From positions 50,788 to 114,787 of the forward strand of contig CAJNDS010000555.1 of the NCBI GenBank assembly GCA_905221605.1: DNA of 64,000 nucleotides. Direction: 5' to 3'. Shown piece after piece: positions 55,188 through 64,000 of the stretch (position 1 is the first letter of the stretch; the number at the start of each line of letters is the position of its first letter). The notes under the pieces are model-generated. The model saw only the letters and a list, made by a program, of their open reading frames with translations, was not told where the DNA came from and did no database searches. The DNA is from Symbiodinium natans (Eukaryota; Sar; Dinophyceae; Suessiales; Symbiodiniaceae). A program made the position numbers and the translations under genes.

Positions 55188-55734
55188 CGATGCCAACTTC
55201 TGCCAAAGAGATTTCATGTCTCTTGTCTTTGTGCCAAGAGCAATCTTGATAACCACGCTCTTTCAGAGCAGTAACAGTTCGAAGCTTGGAGACACTGGGT
55301 GAAACTGCAGGTGCGTGGGAGTGATCAGTTCCCATATCAGCCATGAGTGCAGCCCTCTTCGTTGAACCACCAACTGCACTCATGGGGTGGTCCCTCTGCA
55401 GAGATTCCTTGCATAAAGACCTGCGCGAGCATGGGTGTCCCGCGCACACACATCTGGATCATCTGGATCGGCTGGAGCTCATGGCCCTGCATGAGAATGT
55501 TCTAGACCTTCAAGCAACTGCAGAGCTCATTTCCTAAACATCACAACAACATTGCAGGTACGTAGACTGAGCGTCCCCACTCTATTTCCTAACCACTGCA
55601 GCAGAGCTTGGTTGGCGGAGGCTGGGCTGCTTCCTGCCCCCTCGAAAGATGCTGAATTCTGAAAGAGAGTGGTTATCAAGATTGCTGTTGGCACAGAGAC
55701 AAGAGACATGAAATCTCGTCATAAGTTGGCATCG
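55188..55734. repeat. Inverted repeat pair, about 78-bp arms
   Basis: The plus strand at 55188-55266 and the reverse complement of 55734-55659 share GATTTCATGTCTCTTGTC, GTGCCAA and AGCAATCTTGATAACCAC with few mismatches and one 2-base indel. The arms are separated by about 390 bp, which includes a small plus frame (55343-55537, MSAALFVEPPTALMGWSLCR). This could be a foldback/MITE-like element or two opposed copies of a dispersed repeat. No obvious target-site duplication was seen. Confidence 0.75.
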
Positions 55735-56350
55735 CTGCCCGTGTGTGGTGGTGTGCGGTGGCGTGCGGTGGCATGTGGTGGTGGACGGTGAGGGCCTGCG
55801 TGTGGAGGTGGTGTGCTGGGGAGTTTCAGGGTGAGGTCTGCTACGATGAGGTCGTGTGCGCAATGTGGATAGGGAAGGGATATAGAGTGTAATTGTTGTG
55901 GTTTGTCTTTAAAGGTGTCTTAGCTTGAAAGCCGTGCAATGTAGGGCTACTAGCAGCTTCGTTGGCCTCGGCTTGCCCCCCCAAGTGAAGGGAAGTGTCC
56001 TGACCGGGGGTGCTCTTTGAAGACTGTCGGACACAGCTTGCTCCAAGGCTCAAAACCGATCTTGTGGCACCTTCTTCATCGGCGTGCAAGACCGCTGCAT
56101 GTACTCACACACCTTCCACTTCAGCTACTCGCTACTCATCTGGAGGTTCCAAGGATACATATGCATGCATATGCATGCTACTCATGAAGCTCATAAGCTA
56201 ATCCCTGCTAGGCCCTAGGCTCATCTGAGTGCAAGGTGGCAGTGAGCCATTTACTACTGGCTGTACGGCTGTGGTCCAGGTCAAAGTTTTCGGCAGGCAC
56301 TGTGCTCAGCTCAGCCTATGCTGTGCTCGTGCATTGCAGAGTTGCGGAAG

Positions 56351-56896
56351 GTCTTTGGGCGAAGGTGATGTCTTGATGGACATCAGCGTCGGCCAGCAGT
56401 TGCTGAGGGAGATCATGATGCGCTACGACCACAAGAACCTAGACATGCTGGACACGTTGCGTGTCAACCCCACATGAGATCTAGCAAGGCTGCTTCAGCT
56501 ACTAGCTACTTTTGGATTGTTAGATCAAGCGAAGTCCTGCTGAACACCGGTCTGAAATCACATCAAGATCCGTCAAGGAGGAGTTTCAAAATCCGCGCCG
56601 GAATACTACAGTCGAGGTCATGGCAGAGGTGCCCACGAGCTGTCCACGACAAAACCACAGCCTCTCTCCTTGCGTTAAGCAGACGATCTTGGTATCAGAA
56701 TGTGCAGGCTGTCCACCGGCAGTTCCTGTCTGGCCTAAAGCAGCATTTGGCGGAGGCATTCGGCGATGTGTTTTGCTTTGACCTGTGCTGCTCAGCGCAT
56801 GAAAAGTCGCACTCAACGCGGTCTAAGGAAGCAGCGCAGGGCAAAGCCCTCGGCTCCATCTCCAAAGTTGAGGTGGTCGTCAAGGAGTGGCACTAG
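56351..56896 (+). CDS. 6-pyruvoyltetrahydropterin synthase/QueD-like, partial
   Basis: The frame through 56351-56475 reads SLGEGDVLMDISVGQQLLRE, then IMMRYDHKNLDMLDTLRVNPT. This matches the PTPS/QueD middle block: GMVxDxxxLK, then LDHKxLN/LD, then the PT(S/T)EN start. Upstream, VKVFGR (56280-56296) fits the strand before it, with a possible 54-nt GC-AG intron in between; reading straight through is also open. A later block (about 56695-56896) reads NVQAVHRQFLSGLKQHLAEA and ends 'SISKVEVVVKEWH', like the family's C-terminal helix and beta strand, but its splice to the first exon is unresolved. The zinc-binding HGH region of the N-terminus was not found; where it would align (about 56258-56269) the codons read TGC in place of HGH. 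Expected role: pterin or queuosine-type biosynthesis, acting on dihydroneopterin triphosphate. Confidence 0.7.
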
Positions 56897-57455
56897 CAGA
56901 CGGTTCTGAGATACAGACTGTGCTTGGCAGGTTTAGGGTTGTGGGGCCTGACCTGAGCAATGCCTCCTCGAAGGAAAGCGACGTTGCATTTGCCGGTTTT
57001 GCGGCAGATGTGGATGTCACCAGCTTGGGTCCAGAGTGAGCCAGACATGCTTGCCGCCAGCAGCAGCGCGACCGCGCACAAAAAGGACTCGTATTCTTGA
57101 AATTAGTTGAGCGTGAGTTGCATCAGTACCGGTTTGGGTTGATGTGTTCTTTCGAGGCAGCATGGGCTGTGGGGAAAGTATCTGTAGTTCTGCCTGCAGG
57201 CTTCCAACGAGCCAGCTGCTGTACCAGTGCAGGCCTCAGAGATGGGGGCATCTGATAGGTGAATCCGCGCCTGTCCTCCGGATTTTGGAGAAACGCGGCT
57301 TGACTCTCTCCTGGCCCTCTTCTTCCCTCTTTGTTCCTGTTCACCTTCTGTGCAGTTGGCCACTGCAAAAAAACTTTACGACAGCTTCCTGTCATTCAAG
57401 CTGGTGGCAACTTCTCCTCACCGCTTAGCTGCATGACATTGGGCCACACCCAGGC

Positions 57456-57660
57456 ATGACCAGCGTGCGGTACCGGTCTCTCTCCAATGTCTCAGAGGCA
57501 CTTTTGATGTATTCCGTCATTGTTTGCAATGAGCATATCGATCTCAGAAAAGCCATCCTGGTCATGGCACGTTGGATGGGCTCCGCTCAGAATGTCAGGC
57601 TGACGCAGACTCGAAAGGAGCGCTGCGTGTGTCTGTTCGATCTGAAGTGCGTCGGATCTT
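57456..57660 (+). CDS. Candidate exon, unknown
   Basis: The frame reads 'SVRYRSLSNVSEALLMYSVI', VCNEHIDLRKAILVMARWMG and 'SAQNVRLTQTRKERC'. It looks like a natural helical segment. The opposite strand is also open and fairly natural, so strand assignment is uncertain. Confidence 0.25.
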
Positions 57661-57957
57661 GACCCTCGAAACCACAAGAACTGCAAGGCGAAGCAGCCGC
57701 ACAACTGAGTGTCTGGGGCGAGCGCTTGCTGGCCACTACCTCATATCGGAAGCTCTCCTTGTGCTGTTTTGGTCATTTCTGGGTAGGCTTGAAAGTCACA
57801 GGCATATACTTGCGCTGCATCTCCTGAGCCACGGGTCATTCTGCGTCCGACTGCAGGCTGAGGCGCGCTCCTCAACCGCATGCCAGCGCCGCCAGCTCAG
57901 GTGTAGAAGCGAAGACAAAGCTTTGCAAAGTTCGAGGGGGATCCAACACAATGGTTG

Positions 57958-58110
57958 AAGAGAATCTGCTCATGGCTGTTGACGGTTTCCGACGGTTTCC
58001 ATCCTTCATCCCTGACTCCAGCTCCTTCCACTTTCGATCCCCGTGTAGCTGTGCAGCTGTCTTCGGGTTTTGTGCACAAATCAAAAATTGGAAAGGTGTA
58101 TCCAAGTCGG
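57958..58110 (+). CDS. Candidate exon, unknown
   Basis: A frame reads 'HPSSLTPAPSTFDPRVAVQL', then SSGFVHKSKIGKVYPSR, and ends in phase 0 at a strong donor, TCGG|GTAAGCC (58110/58111). Start and family unknown. Confidence 0.35.
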
Positions 58111-59380
58111 GTAAGCCAGAACAGGACGTGCAGTTAACTCGCGGGGCAGCTTGACAAGTTATGCACAGGTGTAGCATTCTGTAGCCATGTTTTCTTGACC
58201 TTCGCAGCTTCCGCTCTGGCAGCGCGTGTGTTTGAGGCGTGCAAACTGACACCGATGATGCAGAGTCCGGTGGAGCACAGGAGGCAGGACTTTGAACAGC
58301 AAAGACGCAAAGATGTGCAAAGATTTATGCTGCCGACTGCTACCCTGGTGTGAGCCTGTGTGTTTCCGGATTCGCCGCAAGAGAGTGGTGCTCAATGCCA
58401 GGTAGATAGCCTGGCCATTGCTGAAGAGGCGTGGAATGACCGGGATTGATTCAAAGTGACTATTGAGCGGCGATGATTGCCTAAATTTCCCGATCCCGGT
58501 CAGAGGGAAAACCCAGCAACCTAAAACCATTATTTCTCAGTAAGCTGAGTCGTTTCAACTCGCAATGTCCAGAGGCCCCAATTGAGCGATGCCAAGCTGT
58601 CGAGAGAAGACGCATCGATTGCATGCCTCACCCTTAGCCGTAGCCTTTGCAGGGCTTGCAAGAGCAAGAAGCTTTGTGAATTTTTTCTGACTACTCGCAA
58701 CCCTAGGACTCGAAACAAACTTCGGTCTGGCGGCTTCGCTCCCTTAAACATTCCTAAGACTGGATCAAAATCCTCGGTTGCCATGAGCTCATCTTGGCAT
58801 GGTGGAACGAGTTCGTCAGTCATCATCTGTCACTAGTTTGTCTCTTCCCGCGCCAAGCTACCTAGGACCTAAGGACTCTGCCTGGCGCCAGCCAGATGTG
58901 GCGTCGACATCTCCAAACCCTAAACCCTAAGCTTGTTTAAGAGAGACGCTGAACCCAGATTCTGGAGCAGTGTGTGGTCATGGTGTCCTGTGACCTCCAA
59001 GTCAGTTTCGCAGCTGAGGTGTGGCATACCGGCCCCATCGTACAGCAGGGGTCCAAAGGACGGCCAAGCTGGTTGTCTCGTGAACCTGGAAGTCCTTGGA
59101 AGCCTTTTTCAGAGGGCCTTCGCATCTCTGCAACTTTCTTGCTTTCTCTGCAGTTCCCCCGTGCCTGCGACGCCGGCTTGCTAGAGGTACCTTGGGGTTC
59201 GATGGACGCTCTGATCGTTCCCCTGTCCGTTGTGCAACAGGCGCTGCCCGCCACTGGCAGCTCCTGGTCCTTGCCCAACATGCTCCACGGCACAAAAGCA
59301 AGCAGGAACTGCTTCCCACAGGATGTCCAGCATTGAACTGTTGGCCCCGCTGAATCCCTGTTTTGTTTGCGCTTTCACAG

Positions 59381-59609
59381 ACGCCAGCGCACTGAGGTTT
59401 GGAAACGCGAGGTTCTTAGTGCCCAGAGCATCTTATTCGGAGATGCGAGTGGAAGTATGCTCAGACTCTGGAATCTGCCTCAGCGCATGCCACTGCGAGC
59501 AGACTTCAAGCTTGTGCAACCTCACGTCCCTGCAAGGGTGCGATGCATTGGTTCTCTTCATCCAGCAGTTCAAGACGCACCGCCATCCTTGTTCCCTGTG
59601 ACCGACAGG
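59381..59609 (+). CDS. WD40-like repeat exon
   Basis: After TTTCACAG, the exon reads 'EVLSAQSILFGDASGSMLRL', then WNLPQRMPLRADFKLVQPHV, then 'CIGSLHPAVQDAPPSLFPVT'. It ends at GACAGG|GTCTGA in phase 0. The stretch ILFGDASGSMLRLWNL is a textbook WD40 D-strand/WD-like end (GD-x-G-x-[LI]-x-[LI]-W-[DN]). Upstream, a block near 59150-59340 (LARGTLGFDGRSDRSPV or FPRACDAGLLEVPWGSMD in another frame) may be a preceding exon. The rest of the propeller is not located. Expected role: protein-interaction scaffold. Confidence 0.45.
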
Positions 59610-60781
59610 GTCTGATGTAATCAAGTAACATGGCTTGGCATTTGGCATTTTACGCAAGTCTACAAGCTCCAAATTGGCAGGCTCTCAGCGCAAGCCGCTG
59701 CGTGGGAAGGACCGATGCGACGATAACCACAGCTCACAGCTATGTACGGTTCGCACATGCAAGATGCTGATGCGTATCGGATGCACGTCGCACAGCAGGT
59801 TGTGTTCTGGGGCAATCTACACGAGGCACTGCAGCTCAGTTGGCAATGTGCACTGCCGATTGATGCTCTGCAAGGCACGGCTGCAGGATCTGCAGCGGGA
59901 GCTACGTTTGCAACTCAGCCTCCTGCGATCATTGGGTTGGACATCGCATGCGCACTCTGCAAGTTGTCGGCTTGCATGAGCGGAAGATTTGTGGTCAATG
60001 GCTTGGTCCCCCTTTGCGTTGGCTAGAACATTCAACCGCAAGGTTGGCCTCTAAACGGGAAAAAAAGGAATGAGAGGTCGCAAATGCTGCTGCTACTAGG
60101 CCATGACACCCTACCAGGCGCTACCACGTAAGTAAAGTGTAAGGTAACCAGAAGGCGCACTCCGAGTCCCGGAATGTGCCGAAAGGTCGAAAGGCTCTTG
60201 AAGCTACCTCGAAGCGGACTTTGCTGCCAACATTGCCTTCAACAAATTCGCATGTCAACAATGTCAACTGGCTTCCCTGCAGATGTTTTTCCTTTCTGCA
60301 TCTTCCCGACGTAGGCCTGGCGCTGCTTCGGGCGCTGACTTCAGCGGCTGGGCCGCCACCTCAAAGTCCTGATGCAAAATCTTGAAACGGTCCCCCCAAA
60401 AATGGACCCCCGTTGCTTTTCGAGCATCCCCCCCCCCCGCCCCCCACACAGGCCGGATGTCTTGGTAGATGTTGGGTGTGCGTGTCGAAGGCCAGGACTT
60501 GCTTTGGGCTGGCTGCCTGGTTTGGCTTATTTGAAGATACTTCAGCATGTTGGTTCAAGTTCAGCATTGTTGGTTCAAGTTGGTTCGTTTATGTTTCTGT
60601 CTGTTGCTGTGGGTTGTGCCAGTGTCCCGGCTTCAAGGTATGCTGTATGCGGGTCTGCCGCCTGTGACAGTCCCATTGGTATTGTGAGCTCTCGCATTGG
60701 TGCACTGCGGCAGCCTGTTATCTTGGATAGAGCTACACTTGTCTTTGTGGCATGGATGCAGACATTCAATACCCTGCAGGC

Positions 60782-60933
60782 CGTACTCGCCCAAAGCCAT
60801 TGCCAATGCAGAGGTTCGATTGCTCCAAGAGCAAAGGGGTCTGCCACTGTCGGCTCGCTTGGTCGTGCTTCGGTGCAGGATTGTGCCGAATTCGAGTTTG
60901 AAGTGCTTCCGCCAGTCAGATCCCAAGATTTGA
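60782..60933 (+). CDS. Candidate terminal exon, unknown
   Basis: After CCTGCAGG, a frame reads 'YSPKAIANAEVRLLQEQRGL', PLSARLVVLRCRIVPNSSLK and CFRQSDPKI, TGA. A second frame over the same bases is also open to 61064, so the choice is uncertain. Confidence 0.3.
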
Positions 60934-61217
60934 GCGGCATCCCTGTACAGCTTCGTTTGACCATCCAGCTACCCAGGATCCCCATGACATGGGGCCAGTG
61001 CTCGAGGCACTCGGCAGTGTTGGTGGGGCAGCCTGCACTGTGCACCGAGCCTGCAAGCTGCTAGGTCCTTCACCTGGAGGCAGCCCTTCTTGGGGCCCGG
61101 GATAAGCATGTCACATATTCTAAAAAATTCTCAGCGTGCCTGGAAGGCCGAGGCGGGCGGTGCTTTGCGCATCCTACCCCTGCTGGCTGACTCCCCCTCC
61201 GTCTGCGGCCTACATTC

Positions 61218-61696
61218 CTAAACACCAGCAAGGTGAGCGAGCACAAGCACTGAGCCGATCTGAGGTGCAGACTGCCCTCGGAATGCAAAAAGTTGTCTTA
61301 GACTGTAGACCTGGCAGTGGCAGTCGTGGCAGTCGTGGTCAGAGACGGGCAGAGACTGGCAGAGACGGGCATCCTCAGGCGGCAGGCAGCTTGCGCCTTC
61401 GACTTGATCTGGACGAAGGAGTCGTTGAGAGGGCACCGATCTCATAGTGCTAGTGCTGATAGAAATTGCTTGGCAGCTTTTGTGCAGGACAGTTACCTGA
61501 GTTCGGCTCTGATGGAGCATAGCTGCGATGCCCTGCAAATTGCAGCAGCTACGCTGTGGTAGTCCTCAGAAATCCTTGATTCTGCATCAGCGAGCTGGAG
61601 CAGTGCTTCGCGTCGCAACGTTGTACTCTTAGTTTCCAGTCTGGAACCGCAGAAGGCACCTGGAGGCGCTGACAGAGCGGTCAAACCACTGACCTT
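61218..61696 (-). CDS. Unknown protein, two candidate exons
   Basis: Minus exon 61696-61497 (after GCAAG|G) reads 'VSGLTALSAPPGAFCGSRLE', 'TKSTTLRREALLQLADAESR' and ISEDYHSVAAAICRASQLCS. It ends at a strong donor, CTCAG|GTAACT. A 56-nt intron (61441-61496) leads to exon 2 from 61440, where the split Arg codon AG|A restores the frame: 'SVPSQRLLRPDQVEGASCLP' and onward. The first exon is a helical segment. The family is not recognised. Confidence 0.4.
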
Positions 61697-61739
61697 GCTA
61701 CTGCTCAGTGAAAACCTCCCAGTTCGTGACACAGATCAG

Positions 61740-62600
61740 GCCTGCAGCATCGAATTCATGCTGTCAGCGGCCCAATAGATGTCCGACACGAGGCAAAATC
61801 TATGTTGAAAGGAATTGGGACTCCAACAGAACGACTGGACGGTTTCCTGGAAAGGCATGATACCAACATAGATCCCCAAAAGTAGTATTCCAGGATCACT
61901 TAGCCACGAAGAGTACGCCACAATATTTCCAGGGACATTCTAGAACCATACCAAGACGACTCAAAAAACCTCTCCACGAACTGTCCTAGAGTTCTGGAAG
62001 ACTCTACGAAACCAATTCTGAAACCATTAGGTTGCCCGACCTTTTTAAAGACATGGCTAAATCACGGTGTTGTGCCCCCCATGTCTTCGTCCATGACATT
62101 ATTTACCAAAGAATTATGGAAACTTCGGTTTGCCGATTTTGAATAACTATTCTAATCGAGAGAAGAGGGCTGAAATTGTTAGAGAGTATATGCAAACAAG
62201 TTGACTCCCGATTGAAGAAGCGAGAAGGGGACTCTCGAAGGGACTGTTTGACTAGATTGGCTTTTGATTTACAGAGGGGACTTCATAGCTCCCTCAATAA
62301 TCACCGTATGATCGTGTCTGGTCACTTGGTAGGACCTGATTCCATTGATTAATTCCTCAATTTGTGTGTCGGATAGAAAGGAGGAAACCAGGAAAAAATG
62401 GTACTGATGTCCTTACGCTGCTGACGCTATCGTTGCCGCTAAAGCTGCTGCCCACGCCCCATCACGCTTGCGCTTCTGTGAGTCGATGTGCAGTTTCTTT
62501 TTCGTAAGGGATGCGGTAGGGAATTTTCTGGATGAGTCTCCTTTGTGTCTCTCTTTTGGCGATGTTCCTCGTATTCTTCTAATTCGGGGTGGTGGTGGGT
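61740..62600. other. No gene seen
   Basis: Lower GC than most of the window, no frame longer than about 60 codons, and no motifs. From about 61780 to 62400 the sequence is A-rich on the plus strand. Confidence 0.5.
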
Positions 62601-62606
62601 CTTTTT

Positions 62607-62745
62607 CTGACGAGGAACATTTGTGATTTTGTCTGCAAGGAGGTTCTGATGTTGTTCGTATGGTCTCTCCGTGTCTTTTCCCTGACGAGGAACATTTGTG
62701 ATTTTGTCTGCAAGGAGGTTCTGATGTTGTTCGTATGGCTTCTCC
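62607..62745. repeat. 75-bp direct tandem duplication
   Basis: CTGACGAGGAACATTTGTGA and the following bases to TTCGTATGG occur twice, at 62607 and 62682, period 75. Only the last 18 bases of the unit differ. The duplication extends an 83-codon plus frame, but that frame lacks motifs. Confidence 0.9.
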
Positions 62746-62997
62746 GCGACATAAATCTTCTGGAACGGGGATATTATATTAGAATATTTAGAATTATTGG
62801 GAACAAATGTCTCATATACTACTACTTTTGGAATCCCTAATAATTTCTAATTGGTTTTTTTGGGAATAGAAATACTTATATCGACCATAAAAGGCTACGG
62901 GCTCGACCCCTATTTTCGCTCTGCGGCCGCCCCGTCGGATGCCCCGCCTCCTCTTCCGGTCCATTTGGCTGCTTGTGAGGGCCTTGCAGGGGGATCC

Positions 62998-63296
62998 TGA
63001 AAATTCCGGGAATTTTAACACTTTTTGTCTAAAAACCCTGGGAATTTTGGGAATCACCCGGAGCTGAAAATTCCCGGAATTTTAGGAATTGTCCGGATTG
63101 AGGTTTGGGCTTGCCGGGTTGGATTTAAGGTTCCAGTGCAACAGTGATGACGTGGGTGCCCCTTCACCTTCAAGGAAATCTTCAAGGAAATCTCTTGGTC
63201 CAGCGTAGTTCCGATGACGGTCGCCGCCCGCCAGCTGTTCGGCCTCACGATCACATATCAGCAACAGCTCTGAATTTAAATTCCGGGAATTTTCGC
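62998..63296. repeat. Three near-palindromic AAAATTCCSGGAATTTT sites
   Basis: AAAATTCCGGGAATTTT (about 62999), AAAATTCCCGGAATTTT (about 63066) and AAATTCCGGGAATTTT (about 63280), plus GGGAATTTTGGGAAT at about 63043. The first two are exact reverse complements of each other. A repeated binding site or small foldback unit is possible. Confidence 0.75.
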
Positions 63297-63477
63297 AGGG
63301 TCTTACGCTTTACGGTGTAGGGTTTTGGGGTTTAATAGAAATTGTATAGGGTTTGTGTCCGGAGTTTTGTCGTGTTTTGGAGGGGTTTTGTTTTTTGCTT
63401 TTGCTGTAATGGTTTGGGTTCTGTCGGGTGTGGTGGGGGGTGGGTGGTTTTGGGGTGCTGAGGGGTTGGGGCTGAAA

Positions 63478-64000
63478 GGTTGGGGTTTTGGGGGGTTTTC
63501 CCGAATGCCCGTGGTGGTGGTCCCGTGGTGGTGGTCCGTGGTCCCGTGGTGCTCGTCGTGGTGGTCCCATAGCGTGGTGGTGCTCCCGTGGTGGTGGTGC
63601 TCCTTTGGTAGTGGTGGTCTGTCGTGGTGGTGGCGGTGTCCGTGGTGGTGGTGGTGGTGGTGGTGGTCCCTGGTGGCCGTCGTGGTGGTCCCGTGGTGGT
63701 GGTCCCATGGTGGTGGCCGGGTGGCGATGGTCCGTGGCGGTGGTCCGCGGTGGTGGTCTCGTGGTGGTGGTTCCGTGGTGGTGGTCCTGTGGTGGTTGTC
63801 TCGTGGTGGTGGTCCCGTGGTGGTGGTCCCGTGGTGGTGGTCCCGTGGTGGTGGTCCGTGGTGGTTGGTCCGTGGTGGTGGTCCGTGGCGGGGGTCCGTG
63901 CGGGTGGTTGTGTTGGTGGTCGTGGTGGTGGTCTCGTGGTGGTGGTCTTGTGGTGGGGGTCTCGTGGTGGTGGTCTTGTGGTGGTGGTCTCGTGGTGGTG
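63478..64000 (+). repeat. GTGGTGGTGGTCCC minisatellite, runs off the edge
   Basis: Irregular repeats of GTGGTGGTGGTCCC/GTGGTGGTCCGTG of 12-16 bp fill the last 520 bases to the window edge. Minus frames are His/Pro/Arg-rich shadows. Confidence 0.95.

Noticed and set aside
62881-62900. Reverse-strand CCGTAGCC followed by TTTT as a leader copy
   Set aside because: Needs a deletion and then diverges completely; only eight contiguous bases match.

Overview
The window looks like nuclear DNA of a dinoflagellate, probably of the Symbiodiniaceae/Suessiales type. The evidence is: a 21-base copy of the dinoflagellate spliced leader (reverse complement, 212-232); small introns with GC, GA or GT donors and AG|G acceptors; TTTAGGG telomere-type repeats scattered at many internal sites; many long simple repeats; a fragment of the dinoflagellate LINE family with the 'GGWxEDxPREExLRKA' signature; and a CCCH finger of the kind expanded in dinoflagellates. 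A run of exactly 100 N (1345-1444) is a scaffold gap of unknown size. Genes are sparse and cut into short exons, so most long reading frames here are shadows or low-complexity DNA.

Genes I can name: a metacaspase (27162-28654, two exons, catalytic His and Cys intact, N-myristoylation-type start); a Rieske [2Fe-2S] protein (42427-43315, two exons, GC-AG intron); a SulP/SLC26-type anion transporter rebuilt from at least four exons (15451-16027); a DXD-type glycosyltransferase in three separated exons (32120-34222); a 6-pyruvoyltetrahydropterin synthase/QueD-like exon (56351-56475); a dinoflagellate-type CCCH zinc-finger protein (8743-9060); and one WD40-like exon (59381-59609). A further set of candidate exons has protein-like sequence and plausible splice signals but no family I recognise. 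The most unusual unassigned protein is at 3081-3692: three repeats of about 65 residues with conserved Cys and a WGC[DE]K core.

Mobile and decayed DNA: a retroelement gag-like region with frameshifts (496-1344, minus), a LINE ORF1-like fragment with two frameshifts (37749-38345, plus), a relict spliced leader marking a probable retroposed cDNA (1-233, minus), a decayed AT-richer coding region (20966-21488, minus), and an orphan frameshifted gene (46483-46931) lying inside a telomere-repeat-like block. A dispersed repeat occurs at 4690-5040 and again at 7693-8065, and an inverted repeat of about 78 bp lies at 55188-55266/55659-55734.

Repeats: a 9-bp GT-rich array (1445-1864), TAG triplets (2435-3004), CAA triplets with an 11-bp array (3969-4400), pure TTTAGGG (23619-23730), extreme G tracts (24468-24680), C tracts (45981-46122), a TTGAGGG array (47755-47993), CTGT tetramers (54662-54907) and a GTGG-rich minisatellite running off the right end. 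The stretch 44.9-49.6 kb is a mosaic of duplicated modules resembling subtelomeric DNA. All exon joins are inferred by eye from frame and splice sites; none has transcript support here.
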